DNA of 50,531 nt from Mammaliicoccus sciuri (GTDB taxonomy: Bacteria; Bacillota; Bacilli; Staphylococcales; Staphylococcaceae). Every line of letters starts with the position of its first letter. Position 1 is the first letter of the stretch. The notes under the pieces are model-generated. The model worked only from the letters and a program-made list of their open reading frames with translations. It was not told where the DNA came from and made no database searches. The stretch spans positions 1,445 through 51,975 of the forward strand of contig NZ_PPQD01000034.1 of assembly GCF_002901825.1 (NCBI RefSeq), given 5' to 3'. The position numbers were made by a program, and so were the translations under genes. Shown here piece after piece: positions 1-6,562 of this stretch.

Positions 1-17
1 TATTATTTTAATTTAAT

Positions 18-91
18 AGGGGCATAGTTCAACGGTAGAATAGAGGTCTCCAAAACCTTTGGTGTGGGTTCGATTCCTACTGCCCCTGCCA
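18..91 (+). tRNA. tRNA-Trp (CCA)
   Basis: Cloverleaf with acceptor AGGGGCA (18-24) pairing TGCCCCT (81-87). The anticodon stem GAGGT/ACCTT encloses loop CTCCAAA, giving anticodon CCA at 50-52. The T arm contains GGTTCGATTCC. The 3' CCA is encoded at 89-91. It is the first gene of a dense tRNA cluster that probably continues from an upstream rRNA/tRNA operon. Confidence 0.95.
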
Positions 92-92
92 T

Positions 93-166
93 GGCGGCTG
101 TGGCGAAGTGGTTAACGCATCGGATTGTGGTTCCGACACTCGTGGGTTCGATTCCCATCAGCCGCC
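93..166 (+). tRNA. tRNA-His (GTG)
   Basis: The acceptor GCGGCTG (94-100) pairs with CAGCCGC (159-165). The extra G at 93 is the G-1 typical of tRNA-His and lies opposite discriminator C166. The anticodon stem TCGGA/TCCGA encloses TTGTGGT, anticodon GTG at 127-129. No CCA is encoded. The gene lies 1 bp after tRNA-Trp. Confidence 0.95.
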
Positions 167-181
167 CTTATTTTATATTAA

Positions 182-253
182 TGGGCTATAGCCAAGCGGT
201 AAGGCAACGGACTTTGACTCCGTCACTCGCTGGTTCGAATCCAGCTAGCCCAG
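182..253 (+). tRNA. tRNA-Gln (TTG)
   Basis: Acceptor TGGGCTA (182-188) pairs with TAGCCCA (246-252), with discriminator G253. The anticodon stem ACGGA/TCCGT encloses CTTTGAC, anticodon TTG. The T loop is TTCGAAT. CCA is not encoded. Confidence 0.95.
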
Positions 254-259
254 TAGTCT

Positions 260-334
260 GGCGGCATAGCCAAGTGGTAAGGCCGAGGTCTGCAAAACCT
301 CTATTCACCGGTTCAAATCCGGTTGCCGCCTCCA
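260..334 (+). tRNA. tRNA-Cys (GCA)
   Basis: Acceptor GGCGGCA (260-266) pairs with TGCCGCC (324-330), with discriminator T331 and CCA encoded at 332-334. The anticodon stem GAGGT/ACCTC encloses CTGCAAA, anticodon GCA. The T loop is TTCAAAT. Confidence 0.95.
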
Positions 335-345
335 TTAATAACTTT

Positions 346-420
346 GCGGGAGTATTTCAACTTTTAGAATACATTCCTTCCCGGAATGAGATATAGGTGC
401 AAGTCCTATCTTCCGCTCCA
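346..420 (+). tRNA. tRNA-Gly (TCC), non-proteinogenic cell-wall type, copy 1
   Basis: Acceptor GCGGGAG (346-352) pairs with CTTCCGC (410-416), then T417 and CCA 418-420. The anticodon stem CATTC/GAATG encloses CTTCCCG, anticodon TCC. Two features are abnormal. The D loop has no GG at positions 18-19 (it reads TTTCAACTTTTAGA). The T loop is TGCAAGT, so the usual T-psi is replaced by T-G. These are the published hallmarks of staphylococcal tRNA-Gly species that donate glycine to the peptidoglycan cross-bridge through Fem enzymes and bind EF-Tu poorly. The cell-wall role here is inferred from those hallmarks. Confidence 0.92.
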
Positions 421-449
421 TTATTATTAATACTGCTATTTATTAAAAT

Positions 450-524
450 GCGGGAGTATTTCAACTCTTAGAATACATTCCTTCCCGGAATGAGATATAG
501 GTGTAAGTCCTATCTTCCGCTCCA
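450..524 (+). tRNA. tRNA-Gly (TCC), non-proteinogenic cell-wall type, copy 2
   Basis: A near copy of the gene 104 bp upstream, with the same acceptor, anticodon stem and TCC anticodon, and CCA at 522-524. It differs in the D loop (CTCT instead of CTTT) and in the T loop (TGTAAGT instead of TGCAAGT). It also lacks the conserved GG and T-psi. The TT and CT variants of the D loop match the two variants described for the non-proteinogenic staphylococcal glycine tRNAs. The pair probably supplies Gly-tRNA for cross-bridge synthesis. Confidence 0.92.
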
Positions 525-569
525 TTTATTTCTTCCATTGGGAAGATTTTTTTGTAGGATTTTTATTAA

Positions 570-654
570 GCCGGTGTGGTGGAATTGGCAGACACGCGGG
601 ACTCAAAATCCCGTGTCCGTTGAGGACGTGTCGGTTCGAACCCGACCACCGGTA
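570..654 (+). tRNA. tRNA-Leu (CAA)
   Basis: Class II tRNA with a long variable arm. Acceptor GCCGGTG (570-576) pairs with CACCGGT (647-653, G-T at the end), with discriminator A654. The anticodon stem CGGGA/TCCCG encloses CTCAAAA, anticodon CAA. CCA is not encoded. It is the last gene of the cluster. Confidence 0.94.
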
Positions 655-658
655 TATA

Positions 659-736
659 TTAATAAACCATTTAGAACTATTTAAGTCGTAAACGTTGATT
701 TTACGGCTTTTTTGTTTGTTAATAAACCATTTAGAA
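659..736 (+). repeat. 60-bp tandem duplication flanking the tRNA terminator
   Basis: An 18-bp sequence (TTAATAAACCATTTAGAA) occurs exactly at 659-676 and again at 719-736. Looser similarity continues about 12 bp further on each side copy. The two copies bracket the tRNA-operon terminator. This could be a slippage duplication or the scar of an excised element next to tRNA-Leu. No integrase is visible nearby. Confidence 0.6.
684..713 (+). terminator. tRNA operon terminator
   Basis: Stem AGTCGTAAA (684-692) pairs with TTTACGGCT (700-708, one T-G), followed by a run of T to 713. It lies 30 bp after tRNA-Leu. Confidence 0.85.
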
Positions 737-778
737 ACATATAAGTTCAAATTTTTGGTCACAGTTAGGGCTATAAGA

Positions 779-949
779 TCAGACTATATTAACAATTTTG
801 TTAAGTGCTGACGCCTGAGAAAAAAGTATGAGTGAGAGACTACAGGCTCGAACCATACCCTAGGCAAGCATGCACGTACAAAATCGTAGATTATAAAAAA
901 TAACATCTCATTTTTACTGTGAATCAGTAGAATGAGATGTTATTTTTTT
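779..949 (+). ncRNA. Candidate structured small RNA with its own terminator
   Basis: This stretch has no coding potential but nested complementarity: ATTTTGT (near 796) with ACAAAAT (near 878), GTGC with GCAC, and GCCTG with CAGGC, giving a long closed structure. It ends in a strong terminator at 895-949. Its base composition is richer in GC than the flanking spacer. I could not match it to 6S RNA, tmRNA, SRP RNA, RNase P RNA or any riboswitch I know. No convincing -35/-10 pair precedes it, so the 5' end is approximate. It could also be an untranslated remnant. Confidence 0.4.
895..949. terminator. Bidirectional intrinsic terminator
   Basis: Long hairpin: AAATAACATCTCATT on the left (898-912) pairs with AATGAGATGTTATTT (931-945). 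The inner arms TACTG/CAGTA add to the stem. It has a T run on the plus side and an A run on the left that becomes a T run on the minus strand. It ends both the candidate small RNA and the minus-strand oxidoreductase remnant. Confidence 0.9.
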
Positions 950-959
950 AGAGTTTCTT

Positions 960-1175
960 TTAAAGTTTAATAATATAATCAATCTTCTTATCTTTATACA
1001 TTTTACTTCTTGTCATTACTTGAGGGATATCATATTTGTTTTTCATACTAATTGCTTTCGATAGGCTCTCATCAGTACAAGCGACTATATCAATATTGCT
1101 AGTGTGTTGAAGTATTTCTACATAAATTTCTGAAGTAATATTACAACCATCAATACCAACTTTTTGTTTGTTCAT
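960..1175 (-). pseudogene. Truncated Gfo/Idh/MocA-family oxidoreductase (N-terminal remnant)
   Basis: The 71-residue product starts MNKQKVGIDGCNITSEIYVE, a slightly decayed version of the Rossmann GxGxxG nucleotide-binding motif of Gfo/Idh/MocA sugar dehydrogenases. It continues with the typical beta2 region (IVACTDESLSKAISMKNKYDIPQ). Family members are about 330-390 residues, so only about a fifth remains, and the catalytic EKP segment and C-terminal domain are gone. It keeps a good ribosome site (GGGGGT) and stops 10 bp before a terminator, so the deletion has left a transcribed stub. It lies downstream of a LacI-type repressor gene, as an operon target would. It is probably non-functional. 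Confidence 0.7.
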
Positions 1176-1218
1176 TTTAATTACCCCCTAATATTTGTGA
1201 TTGATTAAAGGGTAATCT

Positions 1219-1234
1219 ATGAAATGCATTTCAT
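1219..1234. promoter_or_regulatory. 16-bp palindromic operator (ATGAAATGCATTTCAT)
   Basis: Perfect dyad between the stop codon of the LacI-family gene and the start of the oxidoreductase remnant. On the minus strand it directly follows TTGACA (1240 to 1235), a consensus -35, so it occupies the promoter spacer. This is a typical repressor site, and the adjacent LacI-family protein is the natural candidate. The -10 is poorly defined. Confidence 0.6.
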
Positions 1235-1235
1235 G

Positions 1236-2207
1236 TCAATGGTTTAATTTAAATACTGAGTTTCTTTTAATAAGTTTTGTTTCAAATAAATAGTTATTCA
1301 GTTTATCTTCATATAGTTGATTAAACAAACTTTTACCAATTTGAAAGAGGGGAATCTCTATTGTAGTAAGGTTCAGCAACTTAGATATTTTATGATTTTC
1401 AAATCCAATGATAGATATGTTTTTCTTCTTTTCTTCATCTAAACTTATAAATAATCCTGCTGCTGTGTTATCTCCTGATACAACAATTGCTGTTGTTGGA
1501 TTTTCTTTATTTTCAATTTCTTGTGCGAGTCTTTGACCATCTTCTAATAATACAAAATTCTCATATATATCTTGATCATTGTAAGTTATAGAATTCTCAC
1601 TGCAAAAGTCTTTATATGCTTGTATTCTTAAAATTGAACTAGTGCTATTTCTTCTATTTATGGCACATGCAATATGTCTATGTCCATTATTGTATAGATG
1701 ATTTAATGCTTGTTTGAAGGCATTATAGTGATCAATATATGTAGTTCTAAATTTAGAGTTTGAAATATTTTCGAATATGGAAATTGGACCATACTCTATA
1801 TACTGTTCAACTATATTTAATGAAATATTCCTTGAACATATAATGAGTGCGTCTATTTGTTTTAATTTTAACATTTCCAAAGCGTCAATTTCTTGATCAG
1901 TATCATAGGCAGTTTGAAACAAAACAATTTTTTTGTTTGATTTAATCGCTTCTTCAGAAATACCTTGAATTAACTGTGAAAAATAGGGATGATTAGAGAA
2001 TGGCAAAACGACACCTATCAAATTTGTTTTACCTTTTTTTAAATGAATTGCATTGATATTTGGTATATAATTTAATTCTTCTATAGTATCAAGTACTTTT
2101 TGTCTTTTTTCTTCATTAACATAAGGGTGGTTATTAATTACTCGTGATACAGTACTTGGTGAAACGCCAGCTCGTTTAGCTACTTCTTTTAAATTTGTCA
2201 TTTGCAT
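1236..2207 (-). CDS. LacI-family transcriptional regulator
   Basis: The 323-residue product has an N-terminal LacI helix-turn-helix (LKEVAKRAGVSPSTVSRVINN, residues about 5-26) and hinge region (YIPNINAIHLKKGKTNLIGVVLP). A periplasmic-binding-protein-like effector domain follows to the C-terminus, with typical segments such as HRHIACAINRR and TTAIVVSGDNTAAG. Length fits the family. The ribosome site GAGGGGG precedes the ATG. The neighbour downstream is a truncated Gfo/Idh/MocA oxidoreductase, so it probably once controlled a small sugar or polyol catabolic operon that has since been lost. The effector is unknown. Confidence 0.9.
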   Translation of the reverse strand: MQMTNLKEVAKRAGVSPSTVSRVINNHPYVNEEKRQKVLDTIEELNYIPNINAIHLKKGKTNLIGVVLPFSNHPYFSQLIQGISEEAIKSNKKIVLFQTAYDTDQEIDALEMLKLKQIDALIICSRNISLNIVEQYIEYGPISIFENISNSKFRTTYIDHYNAFKQALNHLYNNGHRHIACAINRRNSTSSILRIQAYKDFCSENSITYNDQDIYENFVLLEDGQRLAQEIENKENPTTAIVVSGDNTAAGLFISLDEEKKKNISIIGFENHKISKLLNLTTIEIPLFQIGKSLFNQLYEDKLNNYLFETKLIKRNSVFKLNH

Positions 2208-2291
2208 ACCCCCTCGATTATACTTATTACTATGTTATTATTTTAGCATATAAATTGAACTATATTTACAAAGATAAAGTAGGTGTAATTT

Positions 2292-2630
2292 ATTAAACAG
2301 CAATTTTATGAATTAGAATGTGCACATTTGGATGCTAGTAATAGAGAGGATAAGTCGTTTATCATAAATTTACTTGATGATGATTTTAAAGAAATAGGTA
2401 AGTCTGGCAGAATGATATATAAACGTGATATTGAAGAGAACACTTTACATACATTTGATTATGAGATTTCGGATTTTATAGTTGAAAAAATCCAAAAAGG
2501 TATTGTACTAACGACTTATGAATTAATCAATAAAACTGATCATATTTCAACTAAGCGAAGTACATTATGGATTAGAAAACAATCTGAGTGGAAGATGAGA
2601 TTCCATCAAGGAACAATAGTAAAAAAATGA
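2292..2630 (+). CDS. DUF4440 / NTF2-like small protein with apparent ATT start
   Basis: The reading frame opens at 2289 after a TAA. Homology-like sequence begins KQQFYELECAHLDASNREDKSF, well upstream of the first standard start (TTG at 2328). A ribosome site AGGTG (2281-2285) is 6 nt from an ATT at 2292, so translation probably starts at ATT, or an original ATG has mutated. The product of about 112 residues has the DUF4440 pattern: LLDDDFKEIGKSGRMIYKRD, a central beta-sheet core and a C-terminal tryptophan-rich strand (STLWIRKQSEWKMRFHQGT). Members form SnoaL/NTF2-like cone folds, mostly of unknown function. Start codon and expression are uncertain. Confidence 0.7.
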   Translation: MKQQFYELECAHLDASNREDKSFIINLLDDDFKEIGKSGRMIYKRDIEENTLHTFDYEISDFIVEKIQKGIVLTTYELINKTDHISTKRSTLWIRKQSEWKMRFHQGTIVKK

Positions 2631-2654
2631 CTACAAAATTGTAGTCATTTTTTT
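2627..2654. terminator. Bidirectional terminator
   Basis: Stem ATGACTACAA (2627-2636) pairs with TTGTAGTCAT (2639-2648), followed by T to 2654. The A run before it serves the minus strand. It separates the convergent DUF4440 and LacI genes. Confidence 0.88.
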
Positions 2655-2658
2655 GTCT

Positions 2659-3609
2659 TTATTTCCGCTTTACTAATTCAGGCTCAAGATGATAGACATC
2701 TGGTTGATTTTCCTTATATTCAATTGCATTGATAAGGATATTAACTAATGTTTCAGCAATTTTTTTAGTAGGGACACCAACTGAATGAATCACTGTATCC
2801 ATATGGTCAAATTGAGGTACATTGTCGTATGAGTATACAATATGTTGATCAAGTGAATCTTTTAAAGTGTGTATGAGTCCTAAAGTAATATCATAACTTC
2901 CACAAATGATACCTTCTGGTAAAGTATGATTGGTTAAATATGATTTTAATGCAAAAAATGTATCTTCAGCAGATAATCCTTTTGAATCAATCATATTATA
3001 ATTAAGATGATGTTCTTTACAATAATGTTCAAAGGTTTCTTTCTTTATAATTTGTCGAATATCATCGGTGTTAAGATCTCCAATATAACAAATATTTGTT
3101 ATATTATTTTGCATTAAATCATCTAATGAAAGAATCATTGCATGTTTATGATTGACATTTACAATAGGGTATTCGAGCTTTCGGTCTGTACCATAGGCAA
3201 CTACTGGAATATTAGAACTTATGATACTTGGTAAGGTAGAAGCTTCACCTTCATCAAATACGATGATGCCATCAAAACGTAATTCTAAAAATTTATGTGC
3301 AGCAGTTTCCACATCATCGATTGATACAGACATAAAATATCCAGTATTCTTTAAAAAGTTATTAATTTCTGAAACAAGAGTTGAAACTGCAACTCTGTCT
3401 ACTGATGGCCAAATGAGTCCAATTGTTTGGCTCTTATTTGAGACTAAAGAGCGAGCGGAATTATTAGGTATATAATTCATTTCTTTTGCCTTTTGTTGTA
3501 TGCGCTCTGTTGTTTCAGCAGTAACTAAAGGAGAATTTTTTAATGCTTTACTTACTGTTGAATAACTAACACCACAGGCATTTGCAATGTCTTTTAATGT
3601 TACAGCCAT
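2659..3609 (-). CDS. LacI-family regulator of the uronate/GH31 island
   Basis: The 316-residue product has an N-terminal LacI helix-turn-helix (LKDIANACGVSYSTVSKALKN, residues about 4-24) and hinge NYIPNNSARSLVSNKSQTIGLIWP. The effector domain is periplasmic-binding-protein-like. The gene is divergent from the dctPQM-uxaC operon, across a spacer that contains a 20-bp CG-centred palindrome of LacI type. The same palindrome core recurs at 10121-10136, before the GH31 gene. The natural inference is that this protein represses both promoters and responds to a sugar acid or glycoside breakdown product. It differs from the ExuR/KdgR sequences I can recall, so I give no symbol. Confidence 0.9.
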   Translation of the reverse strand: MAVTLKDIANACGVSYSTVSKALKNSPLVTAETTERIQQKAKEMNYIPNNSARSLVSNKSQTIGLIWPSVDRVAVSTLVSEINNFLKNTGYFMSVSIDDVETAAHKFLELRFDGIIVFDEGEASTLPSIISSNIPVVAYGTDRKLEYPIVNVNHKHAMILSLDDLMQNNITNICYIGDLNTDDIRQIIKKETFEHYCKEHHLNYNMIDSKGLSAEDTFFALKSYLTNHTLPEGIICGSYDITLGLIHTLKDSLDQHIVYSYDNVPQFDHMDTVIHSVGVPTKKIAETLVNILINAIEYKENQPDVYHLEPELVKRK

Positions 3610-3665
3610 GTGAGTCTCCTTTAAATATTATTTTCTATATTATACCATAAGCACACAATTTCTAT

Positions 3666-3685
3666 AAATAACAACGTTGTTATTT
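3666..3685. promoter_or_regulatory. 20-bp palindromic operator O1 upstream of dctP
   Basis: The perfect dyad AAATAACAACGTTGTTATTT is centred on CG at 3675/3676, the layout of LacI-family operators. It contains the -35 hexamer of the dctP promoter (TTGTTA 3677-3682), so bound repressor would exclude RNA polymerase. The 16-bp core recurs at 10121-10136. Confidence 0.85.
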
Positions 3686-3705
3686 TGATTCATTTCATTT
3701 ATACT
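3677..3705 (+). promoter_or_regulatory. dctPQM-uxaC promoter
   Basis: TTGTTA (3677-3682), a 17-bp spacer and TATACT (3700-3705) make a good sigma-A promoter. The -35 is inside the palindromic operator. Transcription should start near 3712, leaving a leader of about 58 nt. Confidence 0.7.
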
Positions 3706-3725
3706 TATCAATAAGAATTAAAGAT

Positions 3726-3742
3726 GTAATCAAATTGATTAC
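3726..3742. promoter_or_regulatory. 17-bp palindrome in the dctP leader
   Basis: Perfect dyad GTAATCAA-A-TTGATTAC, placed about 15-30 bp after the predicted start of transcription. It differs in sequence from O1, so it suggests a second DNA-binding regulator. The one-base loop makes an RNA terminator unlikely despite the following T run. Confidence 0.55.
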
Positions 3743-3769
3743 TTTTTTAGAATTAATGGGGGATGAGAG

Positions 3770-4771
3770 ATGAAAAAAATTTTACTGTTAATTGTAAGCG
3801 TATTCATAGTTTTGTACGGATGCCAACAAAGTGACGCACAAGATAAAGATGTTAAGACTTTAACATTAGCACATAACCAATCAACAACACATCCAGTACA
3901 TAAATCTTTAGAAGAATTTAAAAAAGAAGTAGAAAGGAAATCTCATGGAAAATTAAAAATCAAAATATATGCGAACGGACAACTTGGAAGTGAGCGAGAA
4001 GCGATTGAAATGACGCAAACAAATGCCATTCAATTTACAAAAGTTTCAGCAAGTGCACTTGAAAGTTTCTCTGAATCGTATTCTTTATTCAGTATGCCTT
4101 ATCTATTTAAATCTCAAGATAGTTTCCGATCCATTATGAAAAAACCTGAAGTACAAAATTCATTCTTTAATACGACAAAAGACAACGGGTTTGTAGGTAT
4201 TACTTACTATGACGCAGGATTAAGAAATATTTATACAAAAGATAGAGAGATAAAAACGAATAAAGATTTACATGGTTTAAAAACACGTGTTCAACCTAGT
4301 AAAACAAGTGTTGAACTTATTAAATCATTAGGTGGTACACCAACACCAATGGCGTTTGGTGAAGTTTATACAGCACTACAATCTGGTGTTATTGATGCAG
4401 CTGAGAATAATGAAACAGCATTGACTGACAATAAACATGGTGAAGTCGCAAAAAATTATTATAATACAGAACACGCTATTGTTCCTGATATTTTAATCAT
4501 GAATAAGGATGCATATAATGATTTATCTAAAGAAGAAAAAGGATGGATAAAAAGTGCAGCAAGATCTTCAACTGAAAAGCACGAAGTTATCTGGGATAAA
4601 GCTATTAAAGAAGGGATTAAGACAGCTAAAGAAGATATGAATGTTAAGTTTCATGATGTAGATAAATCATCTTTCAAAAAAGCTGTAAAACCTTTACAAG
4701 AAGAATTTAAAAATAATAAAGGAACTGAAAAACAATACAAATTGATTAAGGAGGCAGAACAAAATGAATAA
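3770..4771 (+). CDS. dctP: TRAP transporter substrate-binding lipoprotein (DctP family)
   Basis: The 333-residue extracytoplasmic solute receptor carries an N-terminal lipoprotein signal (MKKILLLIVSVFIVLYGC; lipobox LYGC, Cys about 18). The mature protein would therefore be tethered to the outer face of the membrane. The DctP fold is clear: LTLAHNQSTTHPVHKSLEEFK, YANGQLGSEREAIEMTQ, LKTRVQPSKTSVELIKSLGGTPTPMAFGEVYTALQSGVIDAAENN. The conserved arginine of LKTRVQP normally binds the substrate carboxylate. With uxaC in the same operon the ligand is probably a hexuronate. It overlaps dctQ by 8 bp. TRAP systems are uncommon in staphylococci. Confidence 0.92.
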   Translation: MKKILLLIVSVFIVLYGCQQSDAQDKDVKTLTLAHNQSTTHPVHKSLEEFKKEVERKSHGKLKIKIYANGQLGSEREAIEMTQTNAIQFTKVSASALESFSESYSLFSMPYLFKSQDSFRSIMKKPEVQNSFFNTTKDNGFVGITYYDAGLRNIYTKDREIKTNKDLHGLKTRVQPSKTSVELIKSLGGTPTPMAFGEVYTALQSGVIDAAENNETALTDNKHGEVAKNYYNTEHAIVPDILIMNKDAYNDLSKEEKGWIKSAARSSTEKHEVIWDKAIKEGIKTAKEDMNVKFHDVDKSSFKKAVKPLQEEFKNNKGTEKQYKLIKEAEQNE

Positions 4772-5252
4772 ATTAACACATTATATCGATAGAACTTTGC
4801 TTTCTGTTTCAGGTGTATTGGTAACTGTAATGGTTATTTTATCAGTTTGGCAAGTGATAACTAGATATATATTAAACACACCAAGTACGACAAGTGAAGA
4901 AATCATTCGTTTCTTGTTAATCTGGTTTGCATTATTAAGTGCAGCATATGTATTTGGTAAGAAAAAGCATATTGCCATTTTATTTATTAGAGAAAAGTTT
5001 CCAGTTAAAGCGCAGTTATTTATAGAAAGGCTGACGAATATCATTATTTTATTAGTTGCTTTAATTTTGATGATTTATGGTGGTATTAAAATTGTTGCAC
5101 TTACTTGGACTCAAATAGCACCATCTACTGGTGTATCAATGGCGTTAATGTATGGTGCGTTACCTATATCAGGACTTTTCATTGCTTTCTATTCAATTCG
5201 AGGCATTATAACAAATGAGTTACCAGAAAATGATGAAGGCGGTGAAGTGTAA
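4764..5252 (+). CDS. dctQ: TRAP transporter small permease (DctQ family)
   Basis: The 162-residue membrane protein has four predicted helices (about residues 14-35, 45-65, 88-110 and 127-149). It includes the family signature WQVITRYILNTPSTTSEEIIRFLLIWFALLSAAY near the N-terminus. DctQ scaffolds the large DctM permease. The ribosome site GGAGGC lies inside the end of dctP, and the stop TAATG overlaps the start of dctM, so translation is coupled across the three genes. Confidence 0.92.
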   Translation: MNKLTHYIDRTLLSVSGVLVTVMVILSVWQVITRYILNTPSTTSEEIIRFLLIWFALLSAAYVFGKKKHIAILFIREKFPVKAQLFIERLTNIIILLVALILMIYGGIKIVALTWTQIAPSTGVSMALMYGALPISGLFIAFYSIRGIITNELPENDEGGEV

Positions 5253-6547
5253 TGACGACAATTGCTGGAATCGTATTATTTGTATCTTTAGCCGTATTTT
5301 TAGCTTTTGGTATTCCAATCGCAATTTCAATAATTTTAAGTTCATTATTAACGTTAATACTTATTTTCCCATTTGATGTCACAATACTTACGGCAGCTCA
5401 AAGAATGATAACAGGTATTGATAACTTTACAATGCTTGCCATTCCGCTATTTGTACTTGCCGGAATATTGATGAATAACGGTGGTATTGCATTTAGATTA
5501 ATTAACTTTGCGAAAGTGTTAGTAGGTAGATTACCTGGTTCTTTAGCACATACGAACATTGTAGGTAATATGTTGTTTGGTTCTATTTCAGGATCAAGTG
5601 TTGCAGCTGCTGCAGCAATGGGGAGAATCATGACCCCCATGGAAACAACACAAGGTTATAAAAAATCATATTCTGCAGCTGCTAATATTGCTTCAGCACC
5701 TTCAGGATTATTAATTCCACCAAGTTCATTATTGATTGTTTATTCACTTGTAAGTGGTGGAACATCAATTGCTGCATTATTCATTGCAGGTTACATCCCT
5801 GGAATTCTATGGGGCCTAGGTTGTATGGTTGTTGCTTACTTTTTAGCTAAAAAACATGGCTATCCAGTTTCTGAAAAAGTGAGTTGGAAAGATAAATTAT
5901 TTTTAACTTTAGATGCTATTCCAAGTTTACTATTAATTATTATTGTAATTGGTGGTATTGTAGCTGGAATATTCACAGCAACAGAGGGTGCAGCAGTCGC
6001 AGTTCTATATGCGTTTATACTGTCACTTATCTATAGAAATTTAAAAATAAAAGATATACCTGCGATTATTATAGAAACGGTTGAAATTACAGGTATGATT
6101 TTATTCTTAATTACAGCATCTGCATTATTCTCACTCGTTATGAGTTTCACAGGATTACCAGAAGCAATTTCTGGCGGTATATTATCATTAACTGAAAATC
6201 CTATTTTATTATTATTGTTAATGAATTTAATTTTACTAATTGTTGGTACATTTATGGACATAACGCCAGCAGTACTTATATTCACACCAATTTTCTTACC
6301 AATTGCAGATAGTATCGGTTTAGACCCGATTCATTTCGGTATTGTGATCGCATTTAACTTATGTATTGGTAATATAACTCCTCCAGTAGGTAGTGCGTTA
6401 TTTGTTGGTAGTAGTGTTGCAAATGTACGAATTGAAAGTGTCATTAAGACATTAATACCATATTTTATTATTTTAATTATTCTGTTGTTATTAATTACGT
6501 TCGTACCACAATTATCGTTATTTTTACCAAAATTACTTGGGCTTTAG
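5252..6547 (+). CDS. dctM: TRAP transporter large permease (DctM family)
   Basis: The 431-residue protein is almost wholly hydrophobic with about 11-12 membrane segments. Family motifs include AIPLFVLAGILMNNGGIAFRLINFAKVLVG, GSISGSSVAAAAAMG, ASAPSGLLIPPSSLLIVY and NLCIGNITPPVG. It catalyses sodium- or proton-driven uptake of the substrate delivered by DctP, which is probably a hexuronate given uxaC 15 bp downstream. The length is normal for the family. The start ATG overlaps the dctQ stop. Confidence 0.94.
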   Translation: MTTIAGIVLFVSLAVFLAFGIPIAISIILSSLLTLILIFPFDVTILTAAQRMITGIDNFTMLAIPLFVLAGILMNNGGIAFRLINFAKVLVGRLPGSLAHTNIVGNMLFGSISGSSVAAAAAMGRIMTPMETTQGYKKSYSAAANIASAPSGLLIPPSSLLIVYSLVSGGTSIAALFIAGYIPGILWGLGCMVVAYFLAKKHGYPVSEKVSWKDKLFLTLDAIPSLLLIIIVIGGIVAGIFTATEGAAVAVLYAFILSLIYRNLKIKDIPAIIIETVEITGMILFLITASALFSLVMSFTGLPEAISGGILSLTENPILLLLLMNLILLIVGTFMDITPAVLIFTPIFLPIADSIGLDPIHFGIVIAFNLCIGNITPPVGSALFVGSSVANVRIESVIKTLIPYFIILIILLLLITFVPQLSLFLPKLLGL

Positions 6548-6562
6548 GAAAGGTGAGTATTT

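Noticed and set aside
64-684. Open frames of 110 and 64 residues across the tRNA genes
   Set aside because: They are chance frames inside tRNA sequence, with repeated tRNA T-arm peptides such as GSNPA.
755-790. Promoter for the candidate small RNA
   Set aside because: TTGGTC and TATAAG are only 11 bp apart and no other pair has 16-18 bp spacing.
3726-3750. Transcription attenuator in the dctP leader
   Set aside because: The dyad leaves a one-base loop, too small for a stable RNA hairpin, so a DNA operator is more likely.
5398-5640. Antisense frames inside dctM and many other genes
   Set aside because: They lack ribosome sites and homology-like motifs and mirror the codon pattern of the sense gene.
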